Of a DNA stretch of 64,000 nucleotides, positions 50,501 through 61,384 are shown piece after piece; position 1 is the first letter of the stretch, and each line of letters begins with the position of its first letter. The translations under genes and the position numbers were made by a program. Below the pieces are notes generated by a model, which saw only the letters and a list, made by a program, of their open reading frames with translations, did not search any database and was not told the origin of the DNA. Location of the stretch: assembly GCA_021292105.1 (NCBI GenBank), contig CM037861.1, forward strand, positions 47,423,310-47,487,309, in the 5' to 3' direction. Source of the DNA: Anadara kagoshimensis (taxonomy: Eukaryota; Mollusca; Bivalvia; Arcoida; Arcidae).

Positions 50501-52294
50501 CCATTCTGAAGCACCCAGCCTCACTTCCCTTGTGAAAGTTCACATGCTCAACTTGTTTTTGGGATTGCGATTTGGACACAGACTGGTATGTTTGCGTTTG
50601 ATTTGGTTATATTACCTTCAATTTCTGATATTCTTTTTTGAGATTCTTTCTCTGTGATCTTTTGTTCCCACTGAATCTTGGATACTAATGCTACCTTCTC
50701 AGCCTCTATATAACAAAAACCAAAACAAATAAATTACATGGGATATAACAAATCATATAAGCTTATAATATAGGTGACAGGTTGATTGAATACAGGGATT
50801 TATCACGGTCTTTTGGGAAAAGGCCCTAAACTAAAAATTGGGAAAAACTATCAACTTTTTGCTCATTTTGGGAAAACTTTGACATATTTTTGGTGCCATT
50901 AATGATTAAATCTAATGCTTTTAGTGTATTGAGTTGATTGAAGATTGAGAAAAGCAGCCACATTTATGACCAGACTACAGCTATGTATCTGGTATGATTT
51001 TCTAATTGGGAATTTTTTCAGCCCATTTTGGGAAAAAATCAATGTTTTTCCATTGGGAATGGGGCCGAATTTCGGCCCCAAATAGGCCCTTGATAAATCC
51101 CTGGAATATGGCTATATGCTGCAAAAATACTTTAAGCTGTTGTGACAAGATAAATTTCAACAAGAATTGCTTACGATGGACAACTTGGCCCTGAAATTCT
51201 GATTTTCAAACATACCCCCTCTGTAACCCCGGCCTTCAATATATGACTTTGATTCAATGTCATGCTATTTTAAGGTCATGACACCTTATTGGGCCATGGA
51301 AAACATTTGTTAGAAGTTTCATTCTTCCAAGGAAAATAATTACTGTTCAGAGCTTGACATAAAAACAATTGTTAATGTTACCACCAACATTATTGGCAAC
51401 CTAGTTCCTTTTCATGGTGAAAGACAAACAATGACAATTTTCAATATATGTATAACAAAGGTAAATGACTACACACCAATTATAGCCTTTTTCCTTTCTG
51501 TTTCTGCCTCTTTTTCAATAACTTTTTGCTTCTCTATTGAAATCAAAAGTTTAGTCCTTTCCCCTTCCCTGCAAAAAAAATTATATACATGTATTTTAAA
51601 AAATAAACACAATTCAATTCAGCACTACAACAGTTTATACTTAAGACTCTTGAAAATGGCAAATGAATTGATGCTAAAAGACCTTAAATTTGAAATTCAT
51701 TTGCAGATTTTTATTGTTATAACACAAGCACACACATAACCGGGTATGACATACATGTATGTACTTTTGCACTTTGTACAAGACTGTACAAGAAAAGTAA
51801 CAAATACAAGTAGTCAAACCTGTCTATCAAGGCCACCTAAGGGAACCAGTAAAAATGGTTTTAATGGGCAGGTGGTTCTTGTATACAAGTTCAAATAATA
51901 TGAATAAATAGCAATTGGGATAAAATTTTACTAGCTTTTAAAAGCAGGTGGTCCTTATATAGAGGTGGCCTTTAAGGCAGGCTTGATGATACAATGATAT
52001 TTGTCAGTCAATTTAATTTTCTGGACTTGGTGACATTTTAATAATGGAATTTAACTCTTGAATAATTTATACAGTTACATAGATGAAAGATGATATGTTG
52101 ATATGTAAAATGTTGCCTTTTATTTTTTGTAATGTATGGATGTTGTCTTTTATACTTACATTAATTCATAGTTCTTTCTAATTTGTTCAGGAATTTTAGG
52201 TTTAGTAACTCTAACAGCTTGTACTACTAAACCAGGAGCCATAGCTACCAAATCTCTCTGTAAAGCACTCTTCAAATTTTCATCTATTTGATCT

Positions 52295-52338
<44 letters not shown>

Positions 52339-55300
52339 AAATTTGCTTACTGCCATTCAAGCATAAAACTCATTAATAGAAATTAATTGATCTAAATAAT
52401 ACAGTAAAACCTGCTATAGAGGCCCTTCTATAAATTAACCAATTATTACTAGTGTTTTGAGATCACTTCAAGTTTTATCCAAAAAGAATCTTCGTATAAA
52501 TAACACCTGTATATAAAGTACATATTTTAGGTCCAATATAAAGATATTACTGTAACAAAAGGATTCCAATCATATTGCTAAAGTATCATTTGTCATATTT
52601 CTCCACAAATATGACTGCAAGTAATTTAAGTTAAAACTGAAAGCCTTAAAACAGTTGATCTTTAAATACTGCAAAAAGAAATCAGTATTAAAAATTTTGA
52701 ATTTTTAAAATGGTTTGTTGTGCATTAATTTGTTTTTTTTTAACTAAAACTAACCAAGATCTACATCATGTGTTTTTACATACAGAATGGAAGTTCTCAG
52801 TAAACCTAAAACTTATATGAGCATGATCAAACTTACCAAATAAATCAATATAAACCTCTTGTAAGTTGTGTACGCTACAGAACTGGTTAAGTTCATGATG
52901 TACTTTGTTGTATATCAGAGTTTTATCATAATCTGCTGTGTAGTTTTTAACTATATCATATACTGACATACTGTCTAACTTATTTACTACTTCTATCCGA
53001 TCAAAGTAGATCATGACACCTCCACTACAAAATAGAAATATGTTAACTTGTATATAAGAATTCTACCAGTAAATGGAATAACATGTATATACAGATACAA
53101 CAAGAGCTATAAAAGAAAGAGTTAATTAGTACACACATCCATTCAATCAAGGAGGCATTGGATGGCAATTGTACCCACATCCATTCCATCAAGGAGGCAT
53201 TGGTTGGCAATTGTACACACATCCATTCCATCAAGGAGGCATTTGTTGGCAATTGTACAAACATCCATTCCATCAAGGAGGCATTGGTTGGCAATTGTAC
53301 ACACATCCATTCCATCAAGGAGGCATTGGTTGGCAATTGTACGCACATCCATTTCATCAAGAAGGCCTTGGTTGGCAATTGTACACACATCCATTCCATC
53401 AAGGAGGCCTTGGTTGGCAATTGTACCCACATACATTCCATCAAGGAGGCCTTGGTTGGCAATTGTACACACATCCATTCCATCAAGGAGGCCTTGGTTG
53501 GCAATTGTACACACATCCATTCCATCAAGGAGGCCTTGGATGGCAATTGTACACACATCCATTCCATCAAGGAGGCCTTGGATGGCAATTGTACGCACAT
53601 CCATTCCATCAAGGAGGCCTTGGTGGCACATTGGCCTAAAGTGCAAACTTACGTATCATAGTGTCTCTCACTGACTAGGTTCGAATCTCCCTTTGGCAGA
53701 TCCTAGTGTGTTGAAGTTTGTCAATTCACTTAATAAGTTAGTTAAGTTTAAGTCTGTCCCGAGCCATTAGGCCTATCAGGCCGGAGCTTATCCCGGTTTC
53801 CGTGGCGTTTAGCAACTGAGAGTACAAGACTCTCCCCTGAATGGGACACCGGTCCATCCCAGGGTTAACCCCCAGCATTTTGCTGGTACTCATTTTTTTT
53901 CAGCTGAGTGAACTGGAACAACGTGAAATTAAGTGTCTTGCTCAAGGATACAACACATCGCCCGGTCCAGGGATCGAACCCACGACCTAAGAATCATGAG
54001 TCCAACGCCTTAACCACTAGGCCACACGCTTCCACCTTTTTTTATCACCTAATAAAGGACTGTGATAATCTCTGGACACTCTGGTTTTATCCACCATCCC
54101 TGAACTGACTGCTTCAATATACCGGTAAGTCAAATACTCTTGACTCGGCTGTAAAATACCATTACTGGCACTTCACTTCACTCTACTACAAATGTTTTTG
54201 GGGAAACTTTATTGACTTTAATGGATTTTTTTATATTAATATCTTTTACCTACGACCTCTTTTTTAAATCAATACTGTAAATATTTATATATATAACTGG
54301 TATCTAAACATAAGTATGAATACTATAACAATTAAGATATATTTTCACACATACCTGGTACCACATGGAACATTTTTAACTTCATCAGTCTGTAAGGTTG
54401 TCTATATTAGTAAAGTAAAACAGAATAGTCTTATTATATGACAATATGACCTCTAGAACCTTGCACCTGACATTATCACTGAAGTTAAAATAAAGATTTT
54501 AAATTATCAAGGTATACATTACAACACCAGACTGCCAACTAAGGAATCAACAAGACCTATCAGAACCACAATGTATAGTTTTCTTTGTACATTTAGTCCT
54601 TTGGAAGTACTGATTTTTGGAAATACTAATAACTTCATCATAAGACATTGACAATCCTAATACTCCAGATATGGCAAATTGATGCAAAAATTAAGAATGA
54701 TTTGGTTCTATTAAAACTTTGAGAGCAATAGAGTTTATATGAGCTGTAAATAAATGCTATGTGACTTTCATATACATAAATATGCAACATCATATGTTTG
54801 GCCATTCCAGTGACTGGGCATACATGACATAATGGTGGCAATTTAGTTCTTTTTTTCGATTCTTTTGTAACGATTCAAAAAGCAAAATAGAATTTGGAAA
54901 AAAAATATCACAAACACACAAGTGTAAGTTATTCAGTTTGCTTTGCATGGCAGTGGATGTTAAACTTAAAGTGCCATGGACACCATTTTTTGACAGTTCT
55001 ATGATTAAGTAAAACATTAAAACATTACCTGTACAGATCTGAAAGTAGTTAAAAAGGGAATCATGAAATGATAACCAGGTCCATTTACTGATGATAGTAA
55101 AGCACCACCCTGAAAAATAATCAATATAAAATGTTAAGTTACAAAAAAAAAAAAAAAAAAAAAAACCACCCAAAAATCCACTGTTTTATAGGTAAATAAA
55201 GTAACAGTATATCTGTAGAAAATGAGAAAAGGAACAACAATATATGAAAACAGATACAAGATGTTAGTTTTTGTTAATATATATATAATCTTGTTATTCT

Positions 55301-56638
55301 ACTTCGGTATTTTAATTCATTACATTATTTGCCAATAAGTATTTCTTCATTACATGTATTTTATAAAACCTATGTATTTACTATATATGAAAATTTGTCA
55401 ACACTGACCAATCCCACAGACTACAACCCCCAAGTTTGTTTTGAATTACAATGAAAAGACTATAAATTTATAAAAGTTGTTTGACATCTTATGCACAAGT
55501 CAATCTCAGTAACATATAAATAAGATCCAATTAAGTGAACTAAATTATATTGAGAAGTAAGTTCTAATTGAAAATTAAGCACTTGACACAAAGTAAGAGA
55601 AAATGCATAATGTAGAAGATACAGATCAGACATGTTTGTTTGTGACATAAACAAATGGGTGTATAATACAAAAACAACATATTCAAGTTTTAATGAGGAG
55701 CATAAAAAGGATGAGAATGTGTAACAATAGCTGGTCGAAAGAATTTACTTACCCTATAATACACGCCTACGTGCCCTGAAAAAGAATTAAATGAAACATA
55801 CTGATTTAAATCATGTATCGTAATAAAGAAGTGATATTACAACATTTATTAATTTTATCAAAGATTTCTTGATTTTTCTTTTATTATTATATAATTATAG
55901 CACCAATTTGATTTCCAGTTATATTGACTGCTTTCTATAATACCACATCAATATTGACTGTTTACAAAAAAAATACAAGCCTTAGTAATGGCTATTCTTT
56001 GGTTAACAAAATTGATGTACCTACTAAACATCTGATTTATATACATGTACTGTAATATTACCATGTTTGTCCTGTTTCACCCCTCTGTCAGTTGACCACT
56101 GCGGTAGCTCAGTTGGTAGACTGCTTGCTTTGTAAGTGGGAGGTAATGGGTTCAAACCCTGAGTGGGTCTGACCCAAGACTTCAAAGTGGGTAGTGACTG
56201 TTCTGTTGCCAAGCACTCAGCATTACGAAATGAGTCACAGTTCTATTGGATGGGAACATAAACGAGGTCCCATGATGTAGTAGGCATGGCATGATAAAGA
56301 ACCTTGTTGAGTAATGCCATCAGCGCAATGCACAGGCAAAATTTCTGCACCTTAGCCAATCACTGGTGACATCTCGATATAAATGAAATTTTCTTGATTG
56401 GGATGTTAAACACCATTACTCAACACAACTCCTCTCTCAGTTTCTGCAGGTGTTTAAATGAAATTTTCTTGATTGAGATGTTAAACACCATTACTCAACA
56501 CAACTCTTCTCTCAGTTTCTGCAGGTGTTTAAGTGTGAATGCTAAATACCTACCTTCTTCAATCTTATGTATAGAAAAATTGACAAATATTCCAAACGCA
56601 ACTATGCCTACTGCTGCTACAACTGCCTGTTGAGACAT
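47506..56638 (-). CDS. ERLIN: Erlin, ER lipid-raft SPFH-domain protein, 11 coding exons
   Basis: ER-membrane scaffold that forms large rings, recruits the RNF170 ligase to activated IP3 receptors for degradation and restrains SREBP activation (known for ERLIN1/2). Coding exons in transcript order: 56554-56638, 55753-55775, 55029-55109, 54355-54401, 52837-53024, 52160-52292, 51477-51568, 50616-50705, 49655-49734, 48934-49098, 47506-47511. Phases all agree and total 329 residues (human ERLIN2 is 339). It starts [18 protein letters not shown], a signal anchor at about residues 5-23, followed by [10 protein letters not shown], the SPFH domain to about 190, a charged coiled coil at about 187-280 ([23 protein letters not shown]) and the oligomerisation segment [12 protein letters not shown]65, the N-glycosylation site N106 (NYT) and F305 fall at the human ERLIN2 numbers, which supports start and exon model. 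The end is the least sure part: splicing at 48934 gives the tail NNKESKQG, like human ERLIN1; without that splice the frame reads on to a stop at 48865. Probably the single invertebrate erlin that predates the ERLIN1/2 split. Confidence 0.96.
48287..48382 (-). pseudogene. ERLIN: Ectopic partial copy A of erlin exon 10
   Basis: A second, more distant partial copy, reading [10 protein letters not shown] in one frame. Same upstream break point as copy B, so both come from one duplicated module. Confidence 0.8.
48623..48716 (-). pseudogene. ERLIN: Ectopic partial copy B of erlin exon 10
   Basis: Matches exon 10 from about residue G298 to the donor region; reads [12 protein letters not shown] in frame. 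The first half of the exon and the acceptor are missing, and the donor is weakened (CAAGTTTGT instead of CAGGTTTGT). Confidence 0.8.
50465..50605 (+). mobile_element. 3'-region relic of the Penelope-like family in erlin intron
   Basis: GCACCCAGCCTCACTTCCC and GGGATTGCGATTTGGACACA followed by GGTATGTTTGCGTTTGATTT: one unit of the sequence repeated at 61.4 kb, here single copy. Confidence 0.55.
50793..51103 (+). mobile_element. CAGGGATTTATCA-family DNA transposon, copy 2
   Basis: Exactly 311 bp like the 29147 copy and highly similar, with 5-bp duplication GAATA at 50788-50792 and 51104-51108. Located in an erlin intron. Equal length and few differences suggest recent activity. Confidence 0.87.
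51815..51990. mobile_element. ACAGTCAAACCTGT-family MITE in erlin intron
   Basis: Begins AGTCAAACCTGTCTATCAAG and contains GGCCACCTAAGGGAACCAGT; reverse orientation relative to the 42272 copy. Right end worn. Confidence 0.6.
52296..52340. repeat. (AAAT)n microsatellite at erlin exon 6 acceptor
   Basis: About 11 units; on the minus strand (ATTT)n ends one base before the AAG acceptor (52293-52295) and acts as its pyrimidine-rich tract. Confidence 0.93.
53133..53640. repeat. 42-bp minisatellite, about 12 units, in erlin intron
   Basis: The unit contains GGAGGCCTTGGTTGGCAATT and GTACACACATCCATTCCATC. As 42 is a multiple of three, several frames on both strands stay open (14-residue repeats), an artefact of the period. 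It starts 109 bases upstream of erlin coding exon 5 in transcript direction. Confidence 0.92.
53745..54035 (-). mobile_element. tRNA-derived SINE of a second family
   Basis: On the minus strand the head reads GGCCTAGTGGTTAAGGCG (A box) and GTGGGTTCGATCCC (B box), then CCTTGAGCAAGACACTTAAT, a stretch typical of conserved central domains in animal SINEs (V/Deu type, from memory). In an erlin intron, same strand as the gene. Confidence 0.75.
56095..56430 (+). mobile_element. tRNA-derived SINE, copy 2, in erlin intron
   Basis: Same family as the 8619 copy, better preserved: A box TAGCTCAGTTGGTAGA, B box GGGTTCAAACCC, body and AACACCATTACTCAACAC tail. A near-perfect 12-bp duplication CCTCTSTCAGTT flanks it. 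It is antisense to erlin, between coding exons 1 and 2. Confidence 0.85.
56381..56530 (+). repeat. 75-bp tandem duplication of SINE tail and flank
   Basis: The last part of the SINE plus its 3' flank (through TTTCTGCAGGTGTTTA) is repeated twice, at 56381-56455 and 56456-56530, with few differences. It ends 24 bases from the first coding exon of erlin. Confidence 0.8.
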
Positions 56639-56676
56639 GGTGATACGATGACTACACTATGTACTGAATATAAAAC
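56639..56676 (-). other. ERLIN: Erlin 5' untranslated end of first coding exon
   Basis: A CAG acceptor at 56677-56679 precedes 38 non-coding bases and the erlin ATG, which implies an upstream non-coding exon. Between them (56.7-58.3 kb) lie retroelement relics, so they would sit in the 5' intron. Confidence 0.55.
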
Positions 56677-56711
56677 CTGAAATATATAATGTAATTAAAA
56701 TTGGTATGAAA

Positions 56712-56812
56712 TACAGTCAAACTTGTCTTAATGGCCACCTCTATTTCAGGGTCACCTGCTTTCAAAAAATTTCATTCCAATTGCTATTTATATTATTTGA
56801 ACCTGTACAACC
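56712..56812. mobile_element. ACAGTCAAACCTGT-family MITE, truncated
   Basis: Left end and first half (ACAGTCAAACTTGTCTTAAT onward) only; stops near 56812. In the erlin 5' intron. Confidence 0.5.
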
Positions 56813-57244
56813 CTTTCAAAGATAAAATCGCTGAAGCGCCCGTGTGACTCGCGTATAATGTATGATAGAATCGCACAGCCTCACTTCAAATCCAAACACA
56901 AGATAAGTTGTTGTTACTTTGTACTCTGTTTCATACTTTGATTATAAGCATGCAAATTACTATTTACCCCACAGAACAAAAGACACTCTAACGCATCCTC
57001 CAGTGTCTTTAACCACTTAAACGAACCTGCCATTTCTTCAAACACTTCGGATCAGTTTCAGTCTATTGAAGCTGATGCGAAAATTTTGTCATATTTTAAC
57101 CAAAATATTGCTACTGCCGCTCTAAGCCTGTAGAGCATGACTCTCTAATACATTTGTCACTGTCAGCAATTGCAAGGTACTCATTCATATACATGGATAT
57201 CTGCCAAATCCAAGGCCAATCTGGCACATCATGGAAAACCTTAT

Positions 57245-57600
57245 TTTATTTTATAAGGATATGCGAGTCTGATGGACTGGTAGTCTTACAAAAAAGAAGA
57301 GAATCAGCTGCAAATAAGGGCATAGGGGCAAGTCAAAGGCTGTGACTTTTAAGTTCTGACACATCATAAATGAAGTTAATGGACCTAACATTGTCCCTTG
57401 TGGAACATCAGAAATGATGTGGTCTGCTGGGTGTAGTAACTTCATGTGTGGCTAATTTGTGATCTTCAGGAAAGAAAGTATCAGATCTACTAGGTGGTAG
57501 TTCCAGTCACACCATAACACTCTAGTTTAATTAATAAACATTGATGCGGCATCATATTGAACACTTTGGAAGTCTTGTTTTTCCATTTTTAGAAGAGTAA
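57245..57600 (-). pseudogene. Non-LTR reverse transcriptase fragment
   Basis: On the minus strand, broken frames read SDVPQGTMLGPL (RT palm motif) and then LFAADSLLF, a changed FADD catalytic box (second D position lost to A). Truncated at both ends. In the erlin 5' intron. Confidence 0.7.
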
Positions 57601-57629
57601 CAGCTTTCACCAAACCTGGAGGCTGTATT

Positions 57630-58288
57630 AATCCTCTGGTGCACATGTACAGATAAACAATGGAATAATCGAAGAAACAGAGGACTTCACATATCTGGGC
57701 AGCACCATTAGCAATGACAATGGAGCATTCAAAGACATCAAATCTAGGATAGGTAAAGCAAGATCAGCCTTTAGACAACTACACTCCATCTGGAAATCAG
57801 GAATGCTTTCCAAAACCACCAAACTGAGAATATACAATAGCAATGTGAAATCTGTGCTATTATATGGTTCAGAATGCTGGAGAGTTACCCAGACTGATTT
57901 TCAAAAACTGGCCGCATTCCATAACACCTGCCTCAGAAAGATATGCAAGATCTACTGGCCAAGAAAAATAAGTAACAAGAGACTACATGAAATCTGTGCC
58001 CAGAAGGATATCAGAACAGAAATAAAACAACGAAGATGGCGGTGGATTGGACATGTGATGAGACAAGACAACAACAGTACCACCAGAGTCTCACTAAAAT
58101 GGACACCAGATGGGAAGAGGAAGCGGGGAAGACCGAAGGAAACATGGAGGTGGACAGTAGAGAAAGAGTTAAAGAGATGGGGATGGGATGGAAGGAAGCG
58201 GAAAAAAAGGCTAAGGACAGGCAGTTGTGGAGAGAGCTGGTGGTGGCCTTATGTGCACACACGCACAAAGAAGACTAAGTAAGTAAGT
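57630..58288 (+). pseudogene. RTE-like LINE 3' end, 5'-truncated
   Basis: Open frame with TEDFTYLGSTIS, SVLLYGSECWRVT, RKICKIYWPRKISNKRLHE and RWRWIGHVMRQDN, the C-terminal end of an RTE-type LINE protein. The frame shifts near 58175 and continues as WKEAEKKAKDRQLWRELVV. It ends in a short TAAG repeat tail (58276-58290), as RTE elements do. Inserted in the erlin 5' intron, opposite strand. Confidence 0.75.
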
Positions 58289-58684
58289 AAGCACATGTAA
58301 TTGTTCCATTCAATAGCTGGGACCAATAGCTAGGCTATACTCTACACTATACCTGTATACCATGTGTAATAGTATAGAGTATAGGCAAACTAATGACACA
58401 CACCATTCAAAGAAACAAGTGCCAGTGGGTAGGAGCCTCTATTTGACCATTGCATTTCTAATTTATTTCCTGCGTTTGCCAGTCATCAATGCATGACACA
58501 GCACAGTTACCAGGTTCATCTACAGAAGTTGGAGAAACAAGTATGGGATATCATCACTGAGATAAACGACGACCGATCATCTGGTTACACTAATTGACCT
58601 GAAAAATGGCTACCCACACCATCACTTCATTTATCACTGACAGCCGGGTAGCTACACCGGACAGCAATATAATGGGTAAATTAC

Positions 58685-58875
58685 CTGCAAAACTCGATCC
58701 TGGCTTCTGTCCAATAGAGGAAAAAGGGAAGCGTTGTAGACTGCTTTTATACTAATGACACGTCAACCTATGAATCACTGAAATTCAGTCTATTTTCGGT
58801 TTCTGCTAAAATTTCGGCAAGGTATTGCATCTACAAGACGCCATTAACGCTGAGCTAGCTGACTTTACGTCATCC
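58685..58875 (-). promoter_or_regulatory. Probable erlin promoter and non-coding first exon
   Basis: A strong donor (TTTTGCAG then GTAATT on the minus strand, GT at 58683-58684) could join the acceptor at 56677. About 180 bases upstream is a CRE/ATF-type site (TGACGTAA on the minus strand, 58865-58872). Local base composition is less AT-rich than the flanks. Inferred from motifs and position only. Confidence 0.4.
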
Positions 58876-61107
58876 TTTAGTTTCGTATTCCTAATACAAG
58901 TATTAGCTTTCTAAAAAAATAACCTATATTTAACTAAGTTATCTTTTATTTTTTTGCTTGGCAATATGTTTAAGATTATAAGAATATAAGATTTACAGAG
59001 GCAAAATTGTTTTTTAAAAATCTATCACGAAGTTACAGCACACTTTTACATATAAATGTTTTATAATTATGTCTCTGCTCAGTGCTCAGATTAATTAAGT
59101 TTAATAAGTTGATTCATTTTTCAAATTTCATATTTCACCACCTGAATGCATTTGGCATTATATTTAGCTATACATGTAAGATTTAGAACTGTAGACATGA
59201 CTTTAAGACGGTTTTATTCTATAGAAACTAAATCAGTTTATCATTTGAAAAGAAAATCCTTATCATAGTAGAGGAAATGTCATATCAAATTGTGGAACTG
59301 AAGTGTACAGATAAATAAACAACGAATATCCATTTAAATGCATTAATTCCTAATTTGGTTATATTTGGTCAAGTGATTTCAGACGGGAGATTGTTTTCAA
59401 GGAATCCGAGCTAAATTGATAATGAGCCGATGAATAAAGTAACGGAAAAGTCCGTTACATGTATTAAATGTGTAGAATCTATTTTCTGTATATAAAAATT
59501 AAACCGAATACACCCATAATTAAACATGCGATATTTTGTCTGGCCTTACTCAGTTATAGTGTCATATATAAATTTTTGAATTTTCTGAATAAAATATTTC
59601 AAAAAATGACAAACTGGTTCCTAGATTCAAGATTCGACCTTCATAGACAAACTATTTCTCAAGGACCTTTCATAACAAATTCGAAAGATTAAAATTTGAC
59701 CAGACGGTTTCAGAGATGTGTTTCAAAGGATCAGATAAATTTAGAATCCGATTTACATGGACCAAAGAAAAATGCAACAAACTAGTTAATGGCGAGAAAG
59801 CTACATTCTTTAAATCATTTTTTCATGTGCTATTTTTATTTTATTTTATTTTATTTTTTTAATTATAATAACGTATTAAAAACTAGCACATGGAATCCCA
59901 TTCACTTCCAGTCTGTTTTCCTACACCGATTTTTATTAGAGTCCACCGATATCACATTTTTTCAACTGTTTCACTTTTCTGTTTTCCTACATCAATTTTC
60001 AATAGCCTCCAATGATATCACATTTTTCAACCTATTGGCCGTGATATTAAACTACAGGAACGTGATTTTGGGAAACGCGCTTAATGCTTTTTGCTCCCTT
60101 GGCACATTGTAATGGAAATTTATGTGCATTTCAAAATCTGATAATATACATGTAGTATCTTCATTTTAAATAATGCATTGCCTTGATTTATGCGATCGAG
60201 ATATGTATGTGTATAATGAAAGAATTAGAACAATTGTCATGTGTATATTTCTGAATAGTTTAACATAAAAAATTCGCATATGGCACAATGTTGTAAATTT
60301 GTAAAGTTTAACTTGTTCCGAATAATACGATATTACCACTCAAAGGGCAATAACTCTGATGAAATTAAACAATATTGCACACAGTAACTGTCAATGGTTT
60401 AAATTGTAAACAATGTATAAATGATTTTTCACCATTGTTTCCACCTGACTTGTTGTAGAACAACAGTTTTAATATTGGATAACCATACTGTTAAAATTAC
60501 ATGTATTACTAGCCGTGTCAAGTTCCTTTGAATGCATTATTTCGAGTAACACCTGGCAGGTGTGATTTGGATCGTTGATGCCTCATAATCTGGCACATCA
60601 TGCTTGATTATTGTATTTGTAAAATCCTTAGAAATCATAGACGTCCTTAACCACACGTTATCAATTTACAATGTATTTCTCAGCTCACTTGCTTTTCAAG
60701 ACCAATACTATCTAGAAAATGTTTCTAATCTAGAATAATGTCTTTTTTTGAAATATAAAAACTACCTTCAAATAAACTGTTACTAGACAAATACAGTGGC
60801 CGCCTAAAATCTTGACCAAGACGTAAAACACCATTACTTCATTCCACTATCTTCGACAGTTGAATTTCCACATGCAAAGGAACTACTACACAAATGGGTA
60901 ACATTTTATTATTTGGATATTAACATTTTATCTGAGTTTTTCATTATCAGTGGTTTCAATATGTTTATTCCGACATCGATTCTTATTTCGTTCATATTGT
61001 TAAGGTATGCTCTTAGTTGTCTTACCTATTGTTACCCACTCCCTATATTCAAATAGTAGATGTTTCCAGTTGAAGATCTATCACTGCTGATACATAATTA
61101 ATGTTAA

Positions 61108-61109
<2 letters not shown>
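58876..61109. other. No gene seen
   Basis: AT-rich DNA upstream of erlin, with a TTTTA run near 59826-59858 and a short tandem duplication near 59.95 kb. A SINE-tail-like piece (AAGACGTAAAACACCATTAC) is at 60820. Confidence 0.5.
59915..60040 (+). repeat. About 66-bp imperfect tandem duplication
   Basis: TCTGTTTTCCTACACCGATT and GATATCACATTTTTTCAAC occur twice with changes. Intergenic. Confidence 0.5.
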
Positions 61110-61158
<49 letters not shown>

Positions 61159-61168
61159 TCTCTCTCTC
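61110..61168. repeat. (GT)n(CT)n microsatellite
   Basis: About 23 GT units followed by about 6 CT units. Confidence 0.95.
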
Positions 61169-61264
61169 TGTCCAAAATTAGCCTGGATATTTTGACATAG
61201 CATTGTTCCATGTTCCTTTTATTCTCAATTTTGATTTCACTCATGGTGACTGTGGGTGGCTAAA

Positions 61265-61384
61265 CGATAGGTGTTTACTCTTCCGGAACACCCGGACTCA
61301 CTTCCCTTGGTAAAGTTCACATGTTTACTTCATTTGTCAGTTTTTACATTTTTTAAATTTATTTTTTTTGGGGGAGAGGGAATT
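61265..61384 (+). mobile_element. 3'-region of Penelope-like family next to minisatellite
   Basis: TTCCGGAACACCCGGACTCA and the AAAGTTCACATGTTTACTTC stretch match the family's 3' region and run directly into the 50-bp repeats. Confidence 0.55.

Noticed and set aside
53043-53674. Long overlapping open frames on both strands with 14-residue repeats
   Set aside because: The 42-bp repeat period is a multiple of three, so any stop-free unit stays open in several frames at once; the block lies in an erlin intron.
56095-56165. Possible tRNA gene
   Set aside because: Same SINE family, with a target duplication around the whole 336-bp unit.
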